From Excoecaria cochinchinensis (taxonomy: Eukaryota > Streptophyta > Magnoliopsida > Malpighiales > Euphorbiaceae): 64,000 nt of DNA. The notes under the pieces were generated by a model. That model did not search any database, was not told where the DNA came from, and worked only from the letters and a program-made list of their open reading frames with translations. This document shows positions 1 through 11,408 of this stretch, one piece after another. Position 1 is the stretch's first letter; every line of letters begins with the position of its first letter. Location: NCBI GenBank assembly GCA_947683425.1, contig CANTUQ010000031.1, forward strand, positions 7,947,001 to 8,011,000, in the 5' to 3' direction. Position numbers and translations under genes: made by a program.

Positions 1-876
1 AAATCCCGGCACAATTCTTCCATCGACCAACTGAGGCTCAGCTTCCCCGGTATAAGCGCAAACTGTTGATGCTGGCACAAAACTTTCCCAAATATAGGGA
101 ATCTCCTTTGCTGGCTTCACTTCTCTCTGCACTTCTCCTTCGTAGCTCAGGCCCTTTCTATCTTTTTGACCCCTAGTGGCGATGACATCTAGCATCCCTT
201 GGGAATTCTTACCCAATCTAGCACTCGGAAGAAACGACATCCTTTTCATCATAGCTAGCACTTGAGGGCTTCCTTCTATTGTCTCTTCTTCATTAATCAT
301 GGCCACATAGAATCCACTAAATGGCTGCCTTGCTATATCGAGTATTGATACCTAATTCTCTCTCGCAGCCTTGATGGTCACCACTTGCCCTTCATGTGGT
401 ATCTTGACCATCTGGTGAAGTGTAGAGGGAACACCTCCAAACTTGTGGAACCACAGTCTCCCCAATAATGCTGAAAAATTGGCTGGAATAGGCAGGACTA
501 CAAATTTCACCTCAGTCTCCACTGGCCCCGTCTTGACCACCATCTTGAAAGTCCCTGAGGCATGTCGGCGAGAGTTATCATAAGCTATGATCGTCAAATA
601 CGACTTGGTTAACATGTCTTCCGTCACTCCAAAGGCTGCCATGGCTACTTGTGGGCACACGTTGATTAATGACCCATCGTCCACCATCACACAAGAAGTG
701 TGCTTTTGATTGATCTGAGCCCGAATGAATAAAGGGCGATTGTGGTTACGGCCTTCTGCCGGTAGATCGGCATTTGTGGACACCACATTCTCCCCAGCTC
801 CTCCTTTCACCACTTCCAGCAGCTCAGTGAGCAAAATTGTTGTAGCCATAGTCGTCTCGTATAAGGCTTCTACCAA
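1..876 (-). pseudogene. Ogre/Tat-type retrotransposon aspartic protease region (partial)
   Basis: Retroelement protease that would cleave the Gag-Pol polyprotein. On the minus strand a 174-residue open stretch (352-876) contains the active-site segment MVDDGSLINVCP, then VLPIPANFSALLGR and GGVPSTLHQM. The D-D-G-S form of the aspartyl motif is usual for Tat/Ogre-like elements. After a stop near 352 the same polyprotein continues to the window edge with recognisable blocks such as ESFVPAS and AEPQLVDGR. A close paralogue lies on the plus strand at 31851-32640, with the same residues around the active site. The piece is cut by the window start, so RT and integrase of this copy are not visible. 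It belongs with the gag and leader at 940-3535. Confidence 0.85.
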
Positions 877-939
877 TCTCTGCCTATGGGAGGGGGATTG
901 CCTCAGCAGATCCCAAATGGAAATTTGAGCCAGTGTCTT

Positions 940-1314
940 CTACAGCTGTTTCACTATCTGATCTCCTTCTGGATCCTTTTCATTCTCTTTCTGACCTCCC
1001 ACTGGCTCCTGTGGCCTTGCTACTTCTGGCGCTACTCTCCCGCTGCGGGTCACTGCTCCTACCTTCATTTTTCCTTTTTGCTCTTTCGCTTCCTCCTCCT
1101 CTGAACCCCACGGGTCAGGAAACTCAACACCTTCATCATCATTATCACTTCCACTTTCACTAGTGGACCAGCAATCGATCACTGCAGCGGGAATCCCTTT
1201 TTCACTCACTTCATGGAGGCTCGTGATAGCAATGTTTACATCATCACCGTATAACTCCTTCAAGACAAACCCTTCAGGTAAACTAGACCTAATCATGAAC
1301 ACAGGCGGGGGCAC
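940..1314 (-). pseudogene. Ogre/Tat-type gag-protease linker
   Basis: Acidic, low-complexity spacer between the zinc-finger-like end of gag and the protease. The 124-residue stretch begins with PPPVFMIRSSLPEGF and continues into an E/D-rich segment (SESGSDNDDEGVEF) and a K/E-rich segment. It is frameshifted from the upstream gag frame at about 1316 and joined to the protease by a stop-containing link at 877-939. No enzymatic motif is seen. It is assigned to this element only by its position between gag and protease. Confidence 0.6.
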
Positions 1315-1318
1315 CTTG

Positions 1319-2650
1319 TTATACCCAGCTTTCTTCTGGCCTTCCCTCTTCTCGATCCGTAATCTGCTTCGAATCTATTAAGTCTTGAATTGCGTGCCTC
1401 AAAGTTTTGCCCTTATCTATCAAATGACCCGTGTGTTGATGGTAAGCACAGTACTCATTATCATTATGGCCCGGCATCCCCTGATTCCTAGCAGGTCTAG
1501 GTGGTAATGGTTGTAACTTCCCTTCCTTTATTACCCTTTTTAGAACCCACGATAAGGACCTCCCTAAGTTTGAAAAACGTCTCGTGGTTGCGTCAGCAGA
1601 GGATACCTCAACTGTCCTTCTTGCGCTACCGCTGGGACCTGCTGGCCTACTTGCCCCCTGACTAACGCTCCCCTTCTTGGCATAGTTATCATTATTTGCT
1701 TTCTGGGCCAGGTACTCTCCCTTTGCTTCGATTACTATATCCTTCAAGGACTCCCAGTCTCTTAATCCTTTCATCTTCAACCCTTCTCTCAAATACAGGC
1801 TTGCATTCTTGATGAATAATCTAATCTGGTCCTGAGTCTCCGGTTTCTTTCTCATTTCCATCACTCTGTTCCTCCAGCGGGTTAAGTACTCATGAAAAGA
1901 TTCGCCAGCCTTCTGTTGTAACAATTCTAGATTTTTTAGGGTCACTTCCATCCTCGTGTTATAATTATATTGCCTCTAAAACTCCTCCGTCAGTAAATCC
2001 TAGTCTTCTTTGGTTCTGCCGTCAAGGCCGTTATACCAATCTATAGCCGGGCCAGTCAGACTTAAACAAAAGTACTCCACCTTCTATCTCTTCATCAAGG
2101 TGGTCCCCTTCATAATCAATGAATATTGCTTCACATGGGCAGTTGGGTCAGAGGTGCCATCAAACTTAGGAACGTCTAGCATTTTGAAATTATATGGGAT
2201 CGGATCCTCCCCTTCCAGCTCCTTATCTTCAGGATTCATTCCTTGATCCCTACTTAACATTCGAGCCATCGCCTCAAATTTCTCCTCCATTTTCTTCTAA
2301 ATGGTTTCCTCTGACTGGGGCACTTTTCCCCTTTCTGACATAATGCTATCCTCATAATCTTTATCTCCACGGTCATCCTCTAACCTCTGAACCGGTCTTC
2401 TCCTCTGAACCCCCGATGCTACTGACCTTAAATCTATCGGCAGTGGTCGGATCTCTTCTTGCCTCTCTTCTCTATCCTCTCCTCGTTCATTCTGTCTCAT
2501 TGGAGGTGGAAGCGGGTTCTATGGAGCAGTGCGCTGGGCTATTGCGGCCATCATGTTCATCATTCGGCCCTCAAACTCCTCAAACCTTCAGCCAACCTCT
2601 TCTGCAATCAAAGCCCTGGTGGCATCATTCCCTCTCGGTGAGTTAGCCAT
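1319..2650 (-). pseudogene. Ogre/Tat-type gag pseudogene
   Basis: Capsid-type Gag of a Ty3/gypsy element, read on the minus strand from the ATG at 2648-2650. Order: an N-terminal segment (MANSPRGNDATRALIAEEV), a proline-rich and charged stretch, the conserved MLDVPKFDGTSDP block, the retrotransposon-gag core (EVTLKNLELLQQK, FHEYLTRWRNRVMEM), and a C-terminal zinc-finger-like motif (YCAYHQHTGH, then LRHAIQDLID). In the last motif the expected second cysteine is replaced (IDKGKTLRHA). Several in-frame stops and at least one frameshift break it, including a W/Q-to-stop near 1975. Homologous gag pieces are at 20829-21660 and 36813-37766. The leader and PBS lie directly upstream on the same strand. 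Confidence 0.85.
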
Positions 2651-3535
2651 CTCTAAAATAGCGCAGCTGGTCTCTGAATGAGTCTCCAAGAAATTCTCCC
2701 TTTCTGGCAACTCAGACACAAGATTTTGGATCAATCATCCCGCAGGTCCTCTCGTCCACCTGGGCAGATCTATGATGGCTGCAGAGACAAGGAGTCATAG
2801 TGATGCATGAATGCAATGAAATGCATGATCGTGATATGCAACACCCATAAATCACATGCAAGCAGATAGGTCCTTCCACCCTTATTACTCCCACACACGC
2901 GGTCATAGTCTCTTTCCTAGGCAGGATTAGCCAATGGCTCAACAGGGAACCTAATGGACTTGCATGGTGCGCGGCGAAAAATTGGCAACATAATACTCCT
3001 ATACTAATGCACGAGCGCATGGATAATGATCGTTACATATTTAAGTAATCCAAATACATTGACATGGCCCTACTGGGGCATGAAAGCCATTGGCTAGGTA
3101 ACCAAACAAGACATTTGGACTCACCCAATACATAAGGATCCATACAGCAGGCACGGTATTACGGTTCGTATCACCTAAGGGAAGTATCTATGGCAATTAC
3201 ATAAGCTTTGGTTAAGGGTGGTGTTACTTTAGGTCTACCCAAGCATGGTCCCTGCCAACGGGTCTAGCTCATTGCGAGCGTAACGACCGATTGGGTCTCC
3301 ATTTTATATACCAAATGGTACGAGGCTTGGCCTGGTAATTATCCTTAACACTTCCCTACATTGAGTGAATGTAGGGTTGTGCTTCGGGAATGCACCGAGG
3401 TTTAGAAGGGACCAATCTAGCGTAATCTAAGGCTCTAATGGGATGTAATGCAAATTTGAGAGAAAGTGAATTTATAAACTAAAACTTAATTGTAAATTTT
3501 AATCAAGGTTTTTTCAAATCAAAGTCTCAAACCAG
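2651..3535 (-). other. Conserved 5' leader of Ogre-type element
   Basis: Noncoding stretch between gag and the primer-binding site. On the minus strand it shares long stretches with the leaders at 19919-20828 and 35589-36812: an AGAGCCTTAGATTACGCTAG-like block (3420-3439), a GGGAAGTGTTAAGGATAAT block, and a block around GGCAGGGACCATGCTTGGGT. No open frame is shared between copies. The order of blocks is the same in all three, which marks it as a bona fide part of the element. Confidence 0.75.
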
Positions 3536-3553
3536 TCCCCAGTGGAGTCGCCA
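3536..3553 (-). other. Primer-binding site, tRNA-Arg type
   Basis: Reads TGGCGACTCCACTGGGGA on the minus strand, one base inside the LTR end (GTCACA). It is complementary to the 3' end of a plant tRNA-Arg plus CCA, with one A/G difference from the copy at 35571-35588. A tRNA-Arg primer is typical of Ogre/Tat elements. Confidence 0.85.
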
Positions 3554-3554
3554 C

Positions 3555-5085
3555 TGTGACGCGCGCCGGACCCCGAGGCTCCCCTTTTGACCGCCCGCCT
3601 TAGGGCAATCGGGCAAAATGAGGGTCCGTTGACAACTTGCAACAAATTTACAAGTGCGTCTATTTTGGGCAACAAGGAGGTTTCATGGAGTCGCCACCCA
3701 ATAGAACATTGGAAAGTTCGTCTCGCCTCAGTGAGCCTAAGATGGCGCATATTTCCATCTTGGGGAAGCCAAAGGGGTCTTGGAGGAAATCACCCCAATA
3801 GAACATTGGGAATGACCCTCTTACCCTATGGAGCCTAGGATTTATTAAGTCGTTTAACACAAGAGCTGTCTTGGAGGTCTCGTTCCAATGAGTGATCGGA
3901 TAGACCTCTCGCCTCGTTGAGCCCAAAGACCAGAGATAGGTTCGGGACTTCTCATCTATTTCTACCTTGATTAATTTTACAATTAAATTTTGAGCTTATT
4001 AGTTCACTCTCTCTCCACACAATGCAATTTAATTAAGGGCGCAATTATTCATGTCAAAAGCATTAATAAATAAATAAAACAAAAATAAAAATAAACATTC
4101 CAAAATAAATTACAATAATACTAGGAGCGGAATACAACTCACATTTATAAAAGTGCGATACATACGTAAAACGGGGAATTCATTTAATTTGAGGACTTTG
4201 GTCCTTGCATACATTTATTATGAAAACGATTTTTATGTGACATTTTCATTAGCTAAAATAGGACTTTGGTCCTTTATTTGCAAAAATCACCAAATTAATT
4301 AATATAAAACATTTGTCCATTTTTATTTAACGTGAGTCTTCCATGTTGTGCATGACAACCTCCTCTCAAGCTCAAACCATCCCAAGGACCAAATATTACA
4401 ATCTCACAAAATAATCAATAATATTAATACTTATAAACAAAGCAAGAATAAATCTAAATGAAGATTAAAATCCAAAAATAAATAAAAACTACTGATATTT
4501 AAAAAAATAGAAAAGAAAAGATTTTGAAAATAAAATAAATAATAAATAATAAAAAGAAAATAAATAATAAAAAAAATAAAACAGCTTTAAAAACTAGAGA
4601 CAGAACCCAGGGACGGCCATAAATGATTGACCGACAGGCGTCCCTAGGGTGATCGGCAGGTAATAAATGCACCGTTTACGTGCCGTCGCTCAGCCGAGAG
4701 ATGGGCGTCGGTGACCTTATTGCCCATCGGTCACCTCTGTTCTTTAAAAAAACAGTAAAAATAAAACTTTTCATAACTTCACAACAAAATGATTTTTCCC
4801 AACACAAAAACCGAAAATAAATGCAAATATTTAAAATAAGTTAAACAGAATGTATGTCCAGAATATTTACCCTCGGATTTTACCTTTTAGGATGGATTTT
4901 CGGATGGTTCGAATCCCGCATGCTTCACGAGAAATGAGCAAAACTCAAGAAAAGAAATTTTGGTTTTTCTTTCTTGATAATCATAAAAATGTTCAAATGT
5001 TGAAATCTATAAATATTGATAGGAAACTAATCGATTTTAACTCCCTTGGGACACGGTGCTTACAATATCCTTATGTTTTATAGTT
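3555..5085 (-). mobile_element. Partial LTR of the minus-strand Ogre-type element
   Basis: The inner LTR end is at 3555 (minus strand ...GCGCGCGTCACA). It contains the TGGCGACTCC-like repeat of the Ogre LTRs (minus strand of about 3681-3697), the FGGACC/AATGTCC-like 'accaaagtcc' blocks (4190-4275), AT-rich tracts and a G/C-rich patch at about 4605-4745. The outer part is missing. The sequence switches to a plus-strand Tekay-type gag at about 5086 without a recognisable TG start, so this end is truncated or a rearrangement breakpoint. The junction position is approximate. Confidence 0.7.
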
Positions 5086-5087
5086 AG

Positions 5088-6228
5088 ATGAAGTCTTTGC
5101 GTGGATCACTCGAGGGGTCAGCCAAGAATGCGAATCCCCAAGAGCAAGATCCATCTATTTTTGGTCCTGCTCAGCCAGCTAGGCTGCAGCCTAAGGCTCC
5201 AGCCATGCCTTTTGAGGCTATGCTCAAGATATCTCAAGACATGGCTAGGGTCTTTGAGAGGGTGATAGCACCAAGAGCTCCGATTGAGCGTATGAGAAAG
5301 TCTCGAGCTAAATAATTTTATGGGACAAGTTTGGATGAGGCTGAGAAAGTGAAAAGGGTTTTGGAAGAGATCCGCTGTCTGCAAGATAGGGAAGTGGAGT
5401 GTGTGGTCTTGCTCCTGCAAGGTTCCACCTAAGATTAGTGGAAATTAGTTTTAAGACAACCTCAGTTGCCCGACCCAGTCACATAGGAGTTCTTTGAGCA
5501 GGACTTCCATAACAAGTATTTGACTAGCGCATATAAGGAAGTTAGATGGGCTCAGTTCTTGGGTTTCAAGAAGAGGGCTATATCGGTAGCAGATTATGAG
5601 AAGGAGTTTAACCGGCTTAGCAAGTATGCTCCATCGGGTATCCTCACAGAAGATTTCTGTTGCCAGCATTTTGAGGGAGGCTTGAATAAGACTCATAGAG
5701 TGATGTTGATTTCTTTGATGAGTTCTCCGACAGTTAGCTATTACCAGATTGTGCAAGCGGCTTTGCGAGCGAAATGCTCAGAGAATGTTTTGAGGGAAAG
5801 AGCTCAGAGGAGGAATCCCCCTCATGAAGGCTCATCTTCGGGTAAAAGGTCAAGGAACATTTAAAGGAATACCTCGGATGAGTTTTCCAATAGTCCTGCT
5901 ATGAGGGGTAGGAGGCAGGGATCTCCTTATGTGTTTTGTGCTAGTAAAGGTGGTTCGGGTCCTAGGAGTGAAGTTATGCCAGAATGTTCACATTGTAATA
6001 AGCGTCATAAGGGTGACTATCGATGGTTCACTGGAGGTTGCTTTTAATGTGGTAGCACGGATCATTTTCTGGTTAATTGTCCAAGGTTGAGTGAGAACAC
6101 CCGAGATCAGTAAGAGCCCAGTGGAGCAGGGTCTAATCCTCACAGGCCAGCTGAGCTAGAGGCAGAGGTCGAGGTCGTGGTAGATAGCCTAGAGATAGGG
6201 CTTATTCAGAGACAGTGGATCGACCCTA
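5088..6228 (+). pseudogene. Tekay/Del-type chromovirus gag pseudogene
   Basis: Gag of a plant chromovirus. A start region (MKSLRGSLEGSAKN...) is followed by MARVFERVIAP, the retrotransposon-gag core (QFLGFKKRAISVADYEKEFN, LSKYAPSGILTEDF) and a CCHC zinc knuckle (CF*CGSTDHFLVNCP, about 6040-6085). Stops interrupt the frame at 5429, 5435, about 5487, 5862, 6046 and 6112; most replace an expected Gln or Trp. The piece starts without its 5' LTR or PBS, so the element is truncated on that side. It reads directly into the protease at 6230. Confidence 0.88.
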
Positions 6229-6229
6229 A

Positions 6230-6862
6230 GTGGCACCAGCGAGAGCTTATGCAATGAGAACTCAGGAGGAGCAAGATGCACTTAAAGTGATTGTCGGTAA
6301 GTTCCTACTCCTTGACATTGAATTGCATGCTCTAATAGACCCTGGATCCATACACTCATATTTATGTGCTAATAAGTTGTGTGCTAAATTGCCTAACATG
6401 GATCAGTTAGATTATGAGATTTATGTGACCAGTCCCTTAGGGCATAGTGTCAATGTGAGTAGAGTGTATAAGAATTGTCCCTTAGTTGTGCAAGGCAAAG
6501 AGTTCCCAGTGGATCTGATTAGTTTTCCTTTTCACGAGTTTAATTTGATTCTAGGTACGGACTGGTTGTGTAAGCACCGGGCTGTGGTGGATTATCATTG
6601 GAAGATAGTTATGCTTAGCAATTGTGATCAGTCTGCAGTGATTGAGAGAGGTTTAGGCTCTAGTCCTTTGGGTAATGTGATCTCAGCTATGCAAGCTAGG
6701 CGCTTTATGAGAAAAGGATGTGAGGCATATTTGGCATTGGTTTTGGATTCTAGACGGAGTCAAGTTAAGATTCAAGATATTTCGACAATGAAGGAGCTTG
6801 TGGATGTGTTTCCAGAAGAGTTGCCAGGTTTGCCTCTGGAGAGAGAAGTGGAGCATCTATAG
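6230..6862 (+). pseudogene. Tekay-type aspartic protease region
   Basis: 210-residue open stretch with the chromoviral retropepsin signature LIDPGSIHSYL (about residues 36-46), HEFNLILGTDWL downstream, and the pre-RT segment VDVFPEELPGLPLEREVE at its end. These are the standard order of protease core, flap-distal ILG motif and RT-linker in Tekay/Del elements. The frame closes at 6860 just before RT, through a short indel plus stop. It is the least damaged stretch of the element except for RT. Confidence 0.9.
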
Positions 6863-7752
6863 AGATTCTATCGGGTACTACTCCCATTTCTAAAGCTTTT
6901 TATCGAATGGATCTTGTAGAATTGAAAGAGTTAAAAATTTAATTATAGGAGCTATTGGATAAAGGCTTTATTAGACCCAACATCTCTCCATGGGGTGCTA
7001 CGGTTTTATTTGTTAAGAAGAAGGACCGCACCCTAAGGATGTGTATCAATTATCAACAGATTAATAAAGTCACTGTGAAGAACAAGTACCCGTTGCCTAG
7101 GATTGAGAACCTATTTGATCAGTTGAGGGGCGCCGGAATGTTTTCTAAGATTGATTTGAGATCGGGTTATTATCAGTTACGAGTTAAAGACGTGGATGTT
7201 GTTAAGACTGCTTTTTGGATGAGGTATGGCCATTATGAGTTTTTAGTGATGCCGTTTGGTTTGACAAATGCGCTAGCGGCTTTTATGGATTTGATGAACA
7301 GGGTGTTCAGGCCATATGTCGACCGATTTATTGTGGTGTTCATCGATGATATCTTGGTTTATTTGAAGGATGAAAGTGAGCATGAGGAACATTTGCGGGT
7401 TGTACTTCAGGTTTTGAGGGATCATCAGCTATTTGTAAAGCTCAGTAAGTGTGATTTTTGGTTAAAAGCAGTGTCTTTCTTAGGGCATATCCTTTCTTCT
7501 GAGGGTATTCGGGTTGATCCATCTAAGGTTGAGGCAATTGTGAATTGGAACCCACCTCAGAATGTGCTAGAGGTGAGGAGTTTTTTGGGTTTAGTGGGGT
7601 ACTACATGAGGTTTGTGAAGGGGTTTTCAGATATTGCTTCGCCTTTAACCAGGCTTCTTCGGAAAGGGGTTAAGTTTGAGTGGTCCGAAAGGTGTCAAGC
7701 AAGTTTTTATCCACTGAAGAGTATTTTAGCTGAGGCTCCTGTACTTAGTTAA
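6863..7752 (+). pseudogene. Tekay-type reverse transcriptase domain
   Basis: The RT core is open from 6955 to 7750. Blocks in order: DKGFIRPNISPWGATVLFVK, CINYQQINKVTVKNKYPLPR, FSKIDLRSGYYQLRV, YEFLVMPFGLTNA, FIDDILVY (catalytic Asp pair intact, about 7342-7365), LGHILSSEGI and the thumb segment FLGLVGYYMRFVKGFS. Missense changes fit C-to-T transitions, for example the expected FGLTNAP reads FGLTNAL and AFRTRYG reads AFWMRYG. A stop at 7750 replaces a Gln before the RNase H domain. The first 90 bases are in a shifted frame (SGTTPISKAFYRMD). Confidence 0.93.
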
Positions 7753-8280
7753 GCCATCTCGGGTAAAGAGTATACTATGTATAGTGATGCTTCAGGTATT
7801 AAACTCGGTTGCGTTTTGATGCAAGATGGTAAGGTGATAGCCTATGCATCCAGACAGCCCTATAAGCGAAATTATCCAACGCATGATTTGGAATTGGCTG
7901 CGATAGTATTTTCTCTTAAGATTTAGCTTCATTATCTGTATAGAGAGACTTGTAGAATCTTCACTGACCATAAGAGTTTGAAGTATCTGCTTACGTAAAA
8001 GGAATTGAATTTGAGATAATGGCGATGGTTAGAGTTGTTCAAGGACTACGATTGCATAGTGGACTACCATCCGTGTAAAGTGAATATGGTCGCTGATGCC
8101 TTGAGTCAAAAGTTGATTTCGGCTCTAGCATTACAGCGTGGTAAATGTAGATTCGATTCTAATAGAGCTCTGATTGCCCTGCTGAGAGCTAGGCCTACTC
8201 TAAAGCAATTGATTATTGATGCTCAGATGAAGGATCTTAAGTTGCAGCATGCTCTGTAAGTGGTTAGAAGTAGAGGTCAG
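7753..8280 (+). pseudogene. Tekay-type RNase H domain and connection
   Basis: The RNase H signature is clear: YSDASGIKLGCVLMQ, YPTHDLELAAIVFSLK and CRIFTDHKSLKYLLT carry the catalytic Asp, Glu and Asp. The tail is VDYHPCKVNMVADALSQK. Stops at about 7924 (Trp expected), 7999 and 8018 (Gln expected), and 8259 break the frame. It would degrade the RNA strand of the RNA-DNA hybrid during reverse transcription. It is continuous with RT upstream and integrase downstream. Confidence 0.9.
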
Positions 8281-9260
8281 ACTAAGTATTCTATAAATAG
8301 TGAGGGGGTGCTAAGCTTTAGAAATCGTGTGTGCATGCCTAATGATGGAGATTTGAAGAGAAAGTTATTGTAAGAGGCACACACTACGGTTTTTACTATG
8401 CATTTGGGAGGTGATAAGATGTAGAGAGATCTCAAGCAATTCTATTGGTGGCCTGGTATGAAAAGGGATATTGTGGACTTTGTTTCTAAGTGCTTAACCT
8501 GTCAGTAGGTAAAGGCTGAGCACAAAGTTCCGTCTGGGTTGCTCAATCTTTTACCCATTCCTTAGTGGAAGTGGGACAATATCATGATGGATTTTGTATT
8601 AGGTTTGCCGTTGATTCAGAGGAAGCACAATTATGTTCGGGTGATAGTCATTTGGCTTACCAAATCGGCTCATTTCTTGCCAATACGACTCGATTACTCC
8701 ATAGATCAGTTAGCAGAGATTTATGTGAATGAGATAGTTTGGTTGCATGAAGTTCCTCTATCGATTATATCTGATCAAGATCCCATGTTCACGCCAAAGT
8801 TTTGGAAAGAATTGCAGTCAGCTTTGGGTACTCGAATGAATTTCAATACTGCTTTCCATCCTCAAACCGACGGTTAGTCAGAGAGGGTTATTCAGGTTCT
8901 AGAGGATATGCTTCGGGATTGTGTATTGGATTTCTCGAGCAGTTGGGACAGATACGTATCTTTGATAGAGTTCGCATATAACAACAGTCATCAGATGAGT
9001 ATCGAGATGGCACCTTACGAGGCTCTCTATGGACAAAAATGTAGGACTCCAGTTTGTTGGGCTAAATTGGAAGAACATTCCATTGTTGGTCTAGAATTGA
9101 TTAGGGACATCAAAGAGAATATCAGATTGGTTTAGCAGAATCTGAAAGCAGCAAGAGGCCGACAGAGATCCTATGCTAATTTGAAGCAGAAAGGTATTCA
9201 GTATAAAGTCAAGGTCAAAGTCTTTTTGAAAGTGTCGCCTACCTATTGGCATTGCCATGA
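8281..9260 (+). pseudogene. Tekay-type integrase
   Basis: The HHCC zinc finger is seen as AHTTVFTMHLGGDKM and KCLTCQ (about 8379-8505). The catalytic triad is visible: Asp in IIMMDF-like MMDFVLGLP (about 8590), Asp in ISDQDPMFTPKFW (about 8771) and Glu in SERVIQVLEDML (8881). The C-terminal part has AYNNSHQMSIEMAPYEALYG. Stops at about 8373, 8424, 8508, 8565, 8875 and 9133 all fall where Gln or Trp is expected. Integrase would insert the cDNA into chromatin. The last segment before the chromodomain is frameshifted. Confidence 0.92.
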
Positions 9261-9563
9261 GAGTTAGCCAAGCTGCACGATATATTTCATGTATCGATGC
9301 TTCACCGGTATAGATCATATGCATCTCATGTATTATTGGTTCAAGATGTGCAAATTCAGACACATTATTCTTATGATGAGGAACCCAAGGCTATTTTGGC
9401 CTAGGAAGTGAGATAGCTCTGAAACAAGCAGATTCCTTTAGTTAAAGTGTTATGGCATCACCCCGGGATCAAAGAAGCTACTTGGGAACCAGAGTCAGCC
9501 ACGAGATCTCAGTATCTGCATTTGTTTAGTTTAGGTAAGAATTTCGGGGACGAAATTCCTTAA
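9261..9563 (+). pseudogene. Chromodomain at the C-terminus of the Tekay-type polyprotein
   Basis: Reads KLHDIFHVSMLHRY, then a chromodomain: EEPKAILA, IPLVKVLWHH, IKEATWEPES, YLHLF. Plant chromovirus chromodomains direct integration to marked chromatin. Three stops sit in one short stretch (near 9402, 9414 and 9420), at positions where the family has Arg, Gln and Arg. The polyprotein ends with the typical FGDEIP-like tail, and its DNA (GAATTTCGGGGACGAAATTC) is also kept in the non-autonomous element at 43222-43245 on the minus strand. Confidence 0.88.
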
Positions 9564-9575
9564 GGAAGGGAGAGT
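9561..9575 (+). other. Polypurine tract
   Basis: TAAGGAAGGGAGAG-T directly before the LTR start TGTGACACCC. This is the expected place and composition for plus-strand priming. Confidence 0.8.
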
Positions 9576-10552
9576 TGTGACACCCTAATTTTCACCCTAG
9601 TAGTTTTGAGCTTGTGTGTGCGGTCTTAGTGTGGATGTGGTGCTTTATGTACTTGCATGTGTGTGTATTAAGAAGTTTAAAGGTGTAATTGTAGGAATAT
9701 TTTAATTGTATGACTTGAGTGGTTTTGAGGAGAAAAGAAGGATCAGATGTGAATTTCCCAAAATCACCACAAGATCATGACAAATGGAGGGTAGAGATGA
9801 GGAAAGAGAAGGAAAAGATTGGGGTTGACTCTTAGTCATAGGAAAGAGAATGTGAGAGAAAGAAAGGGCAGATTTGCCTTCTCTTCCTCTCCCGTTTTTG
9901 TTTCTCTTCTCCTCCTTGCTCATCTCAATTCCCCAAGCTATTGTGTGGTGTGTTGGTTTGGCAAATTTCAGGCTTTGGGTAAGTGACCTTCTTCTTCTTC
10001 CTCTTCTTCCTCTTCTTGTTTGGTTGGTGTTTGTATGTGGTTGTGTTTGAGTTTTGAGCATTTTGTGCTTTGGTTGATTTACTCAAAGGTTCCAGCTAGA
10101 GATCCCAAGGGGAAGGAGAAAGCAAGTGGTAATAAAGCCAATTGACCTTTGTGGAGCTTAGGAGCCAAAGGTTTCGAAATTGTGTGAAATTGACTGATTT
10201 CGATTTTGGAATTTTTGTTATGATTTCTAAAAATTTGTGAGATTAAGCTTGTTTATATTGTATGACTGATGTGGGTTTTCATTAATTTTGAGTAGATATG
10301 AGATGGGAGTTGTGTATTGAGGAAAAGATTGGATTCGTGTGGTTTTTGGAGGAAATTTTGGGGTTTTGAATTTTGATGTTCAATTTGTTCCTTTTTGTCT
10401 TTCAATTCTTTCTTTAAGTGTAATTTTGAAATAATTTCATGGGTACTATGTTTTAGAAGCTTGTTATTGATTGTGTGCAAGTTTGGCGGGTTAATTGCAT
10501 GTTTGGGATGATTTGGGTGTTGTTAGATTTCTGCAGATCGATTGTAGGAGCA

Positions 10553-10838
10553 GGGAGCTCGACTCTGTCGCGAGCACGATAGAGCTCGGTCATCCTAGCT
10601 TCTACCAAGGAGTGTCTTTGTCGCGAGCGCGATAGATAGCTCGGTAAGCCGAGCATCTGCCAGGCTGATCGCTGTCAGAAGCGCGCTTGAGCGTGACAGT
10701 GACCTCCCCACCTTCTGTCGCGGGCACGACCGATATCGCGGGCGCGACAGAGGCCTTTTTGCCTATCCCTCACGAGCGCGGCTGAGTGTTGCGTGCGTGC
10801 ATTGATGTGCAAAATGCTTCTGTCGCGAGCGCGACACT
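10553..10838 (+). repeat. Cluster of GC-rich inverted repeats in the LTR
   Basis: Repeated short palindromic units built on TGTCGCGAGCGCGACA or variants, for example TGTCGCGAGCACGATAGAG, TATCGCGGGCGCGACAGAG and a last copy TGTCGCGAGCGCGACA at about 10822. It lies in the middle of the LTR, about 1 kb from its start. Comparable clusters with other sequences occur in three more LTRs. Confidence 0.8.
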
Positions 10839-11408
10839 TCCCTGTTTTCAAATGTTTATTCTTCTATTTTCTTTGCATGGTTCCTCAATTGTGATCTATT
10901 CATGTATCAATTTATGAGCTATAATATGCTTCGTTATGTGATTCTTTTTAAGTAAATGTCTAGACTGCAATGGTCAAGTAAATGGATAGATAGGCATCCC
11001 TATAGAGTTCTGTTAGCTGCAGCCCCAATGTGTTCTGGACCCTGATCAAGTCACCGTTTGGGTCTTCACGATCCTTATAAGTTGGATCTTATTTAAGATC
11101 CCCCAATGTGAAAATGTTTTTGAATTATAATGAAAGAAGTTGCTTTTGTTTGTACCGATGGGTACCAATGTATTCACTCGTTATCCGCTACTTTGAGTTT
11201 ATTGGCATACCTATGAATCTGATATTAAGGTGAAATAACGTGAATTGTCAATATGATGTTATATGAATGTTTATATTTTTTTGATGTATCTAATGATTGT
11301 AAGTTTAGTGTAAGCCTGGTATGCTTATATATATGTGTGTGTGTGTGCCATATATATGTGTTTTGCCTTAACGTCCACTGTGAGTGGTCGTTCATCTTGT
11401 GTTTTCCC

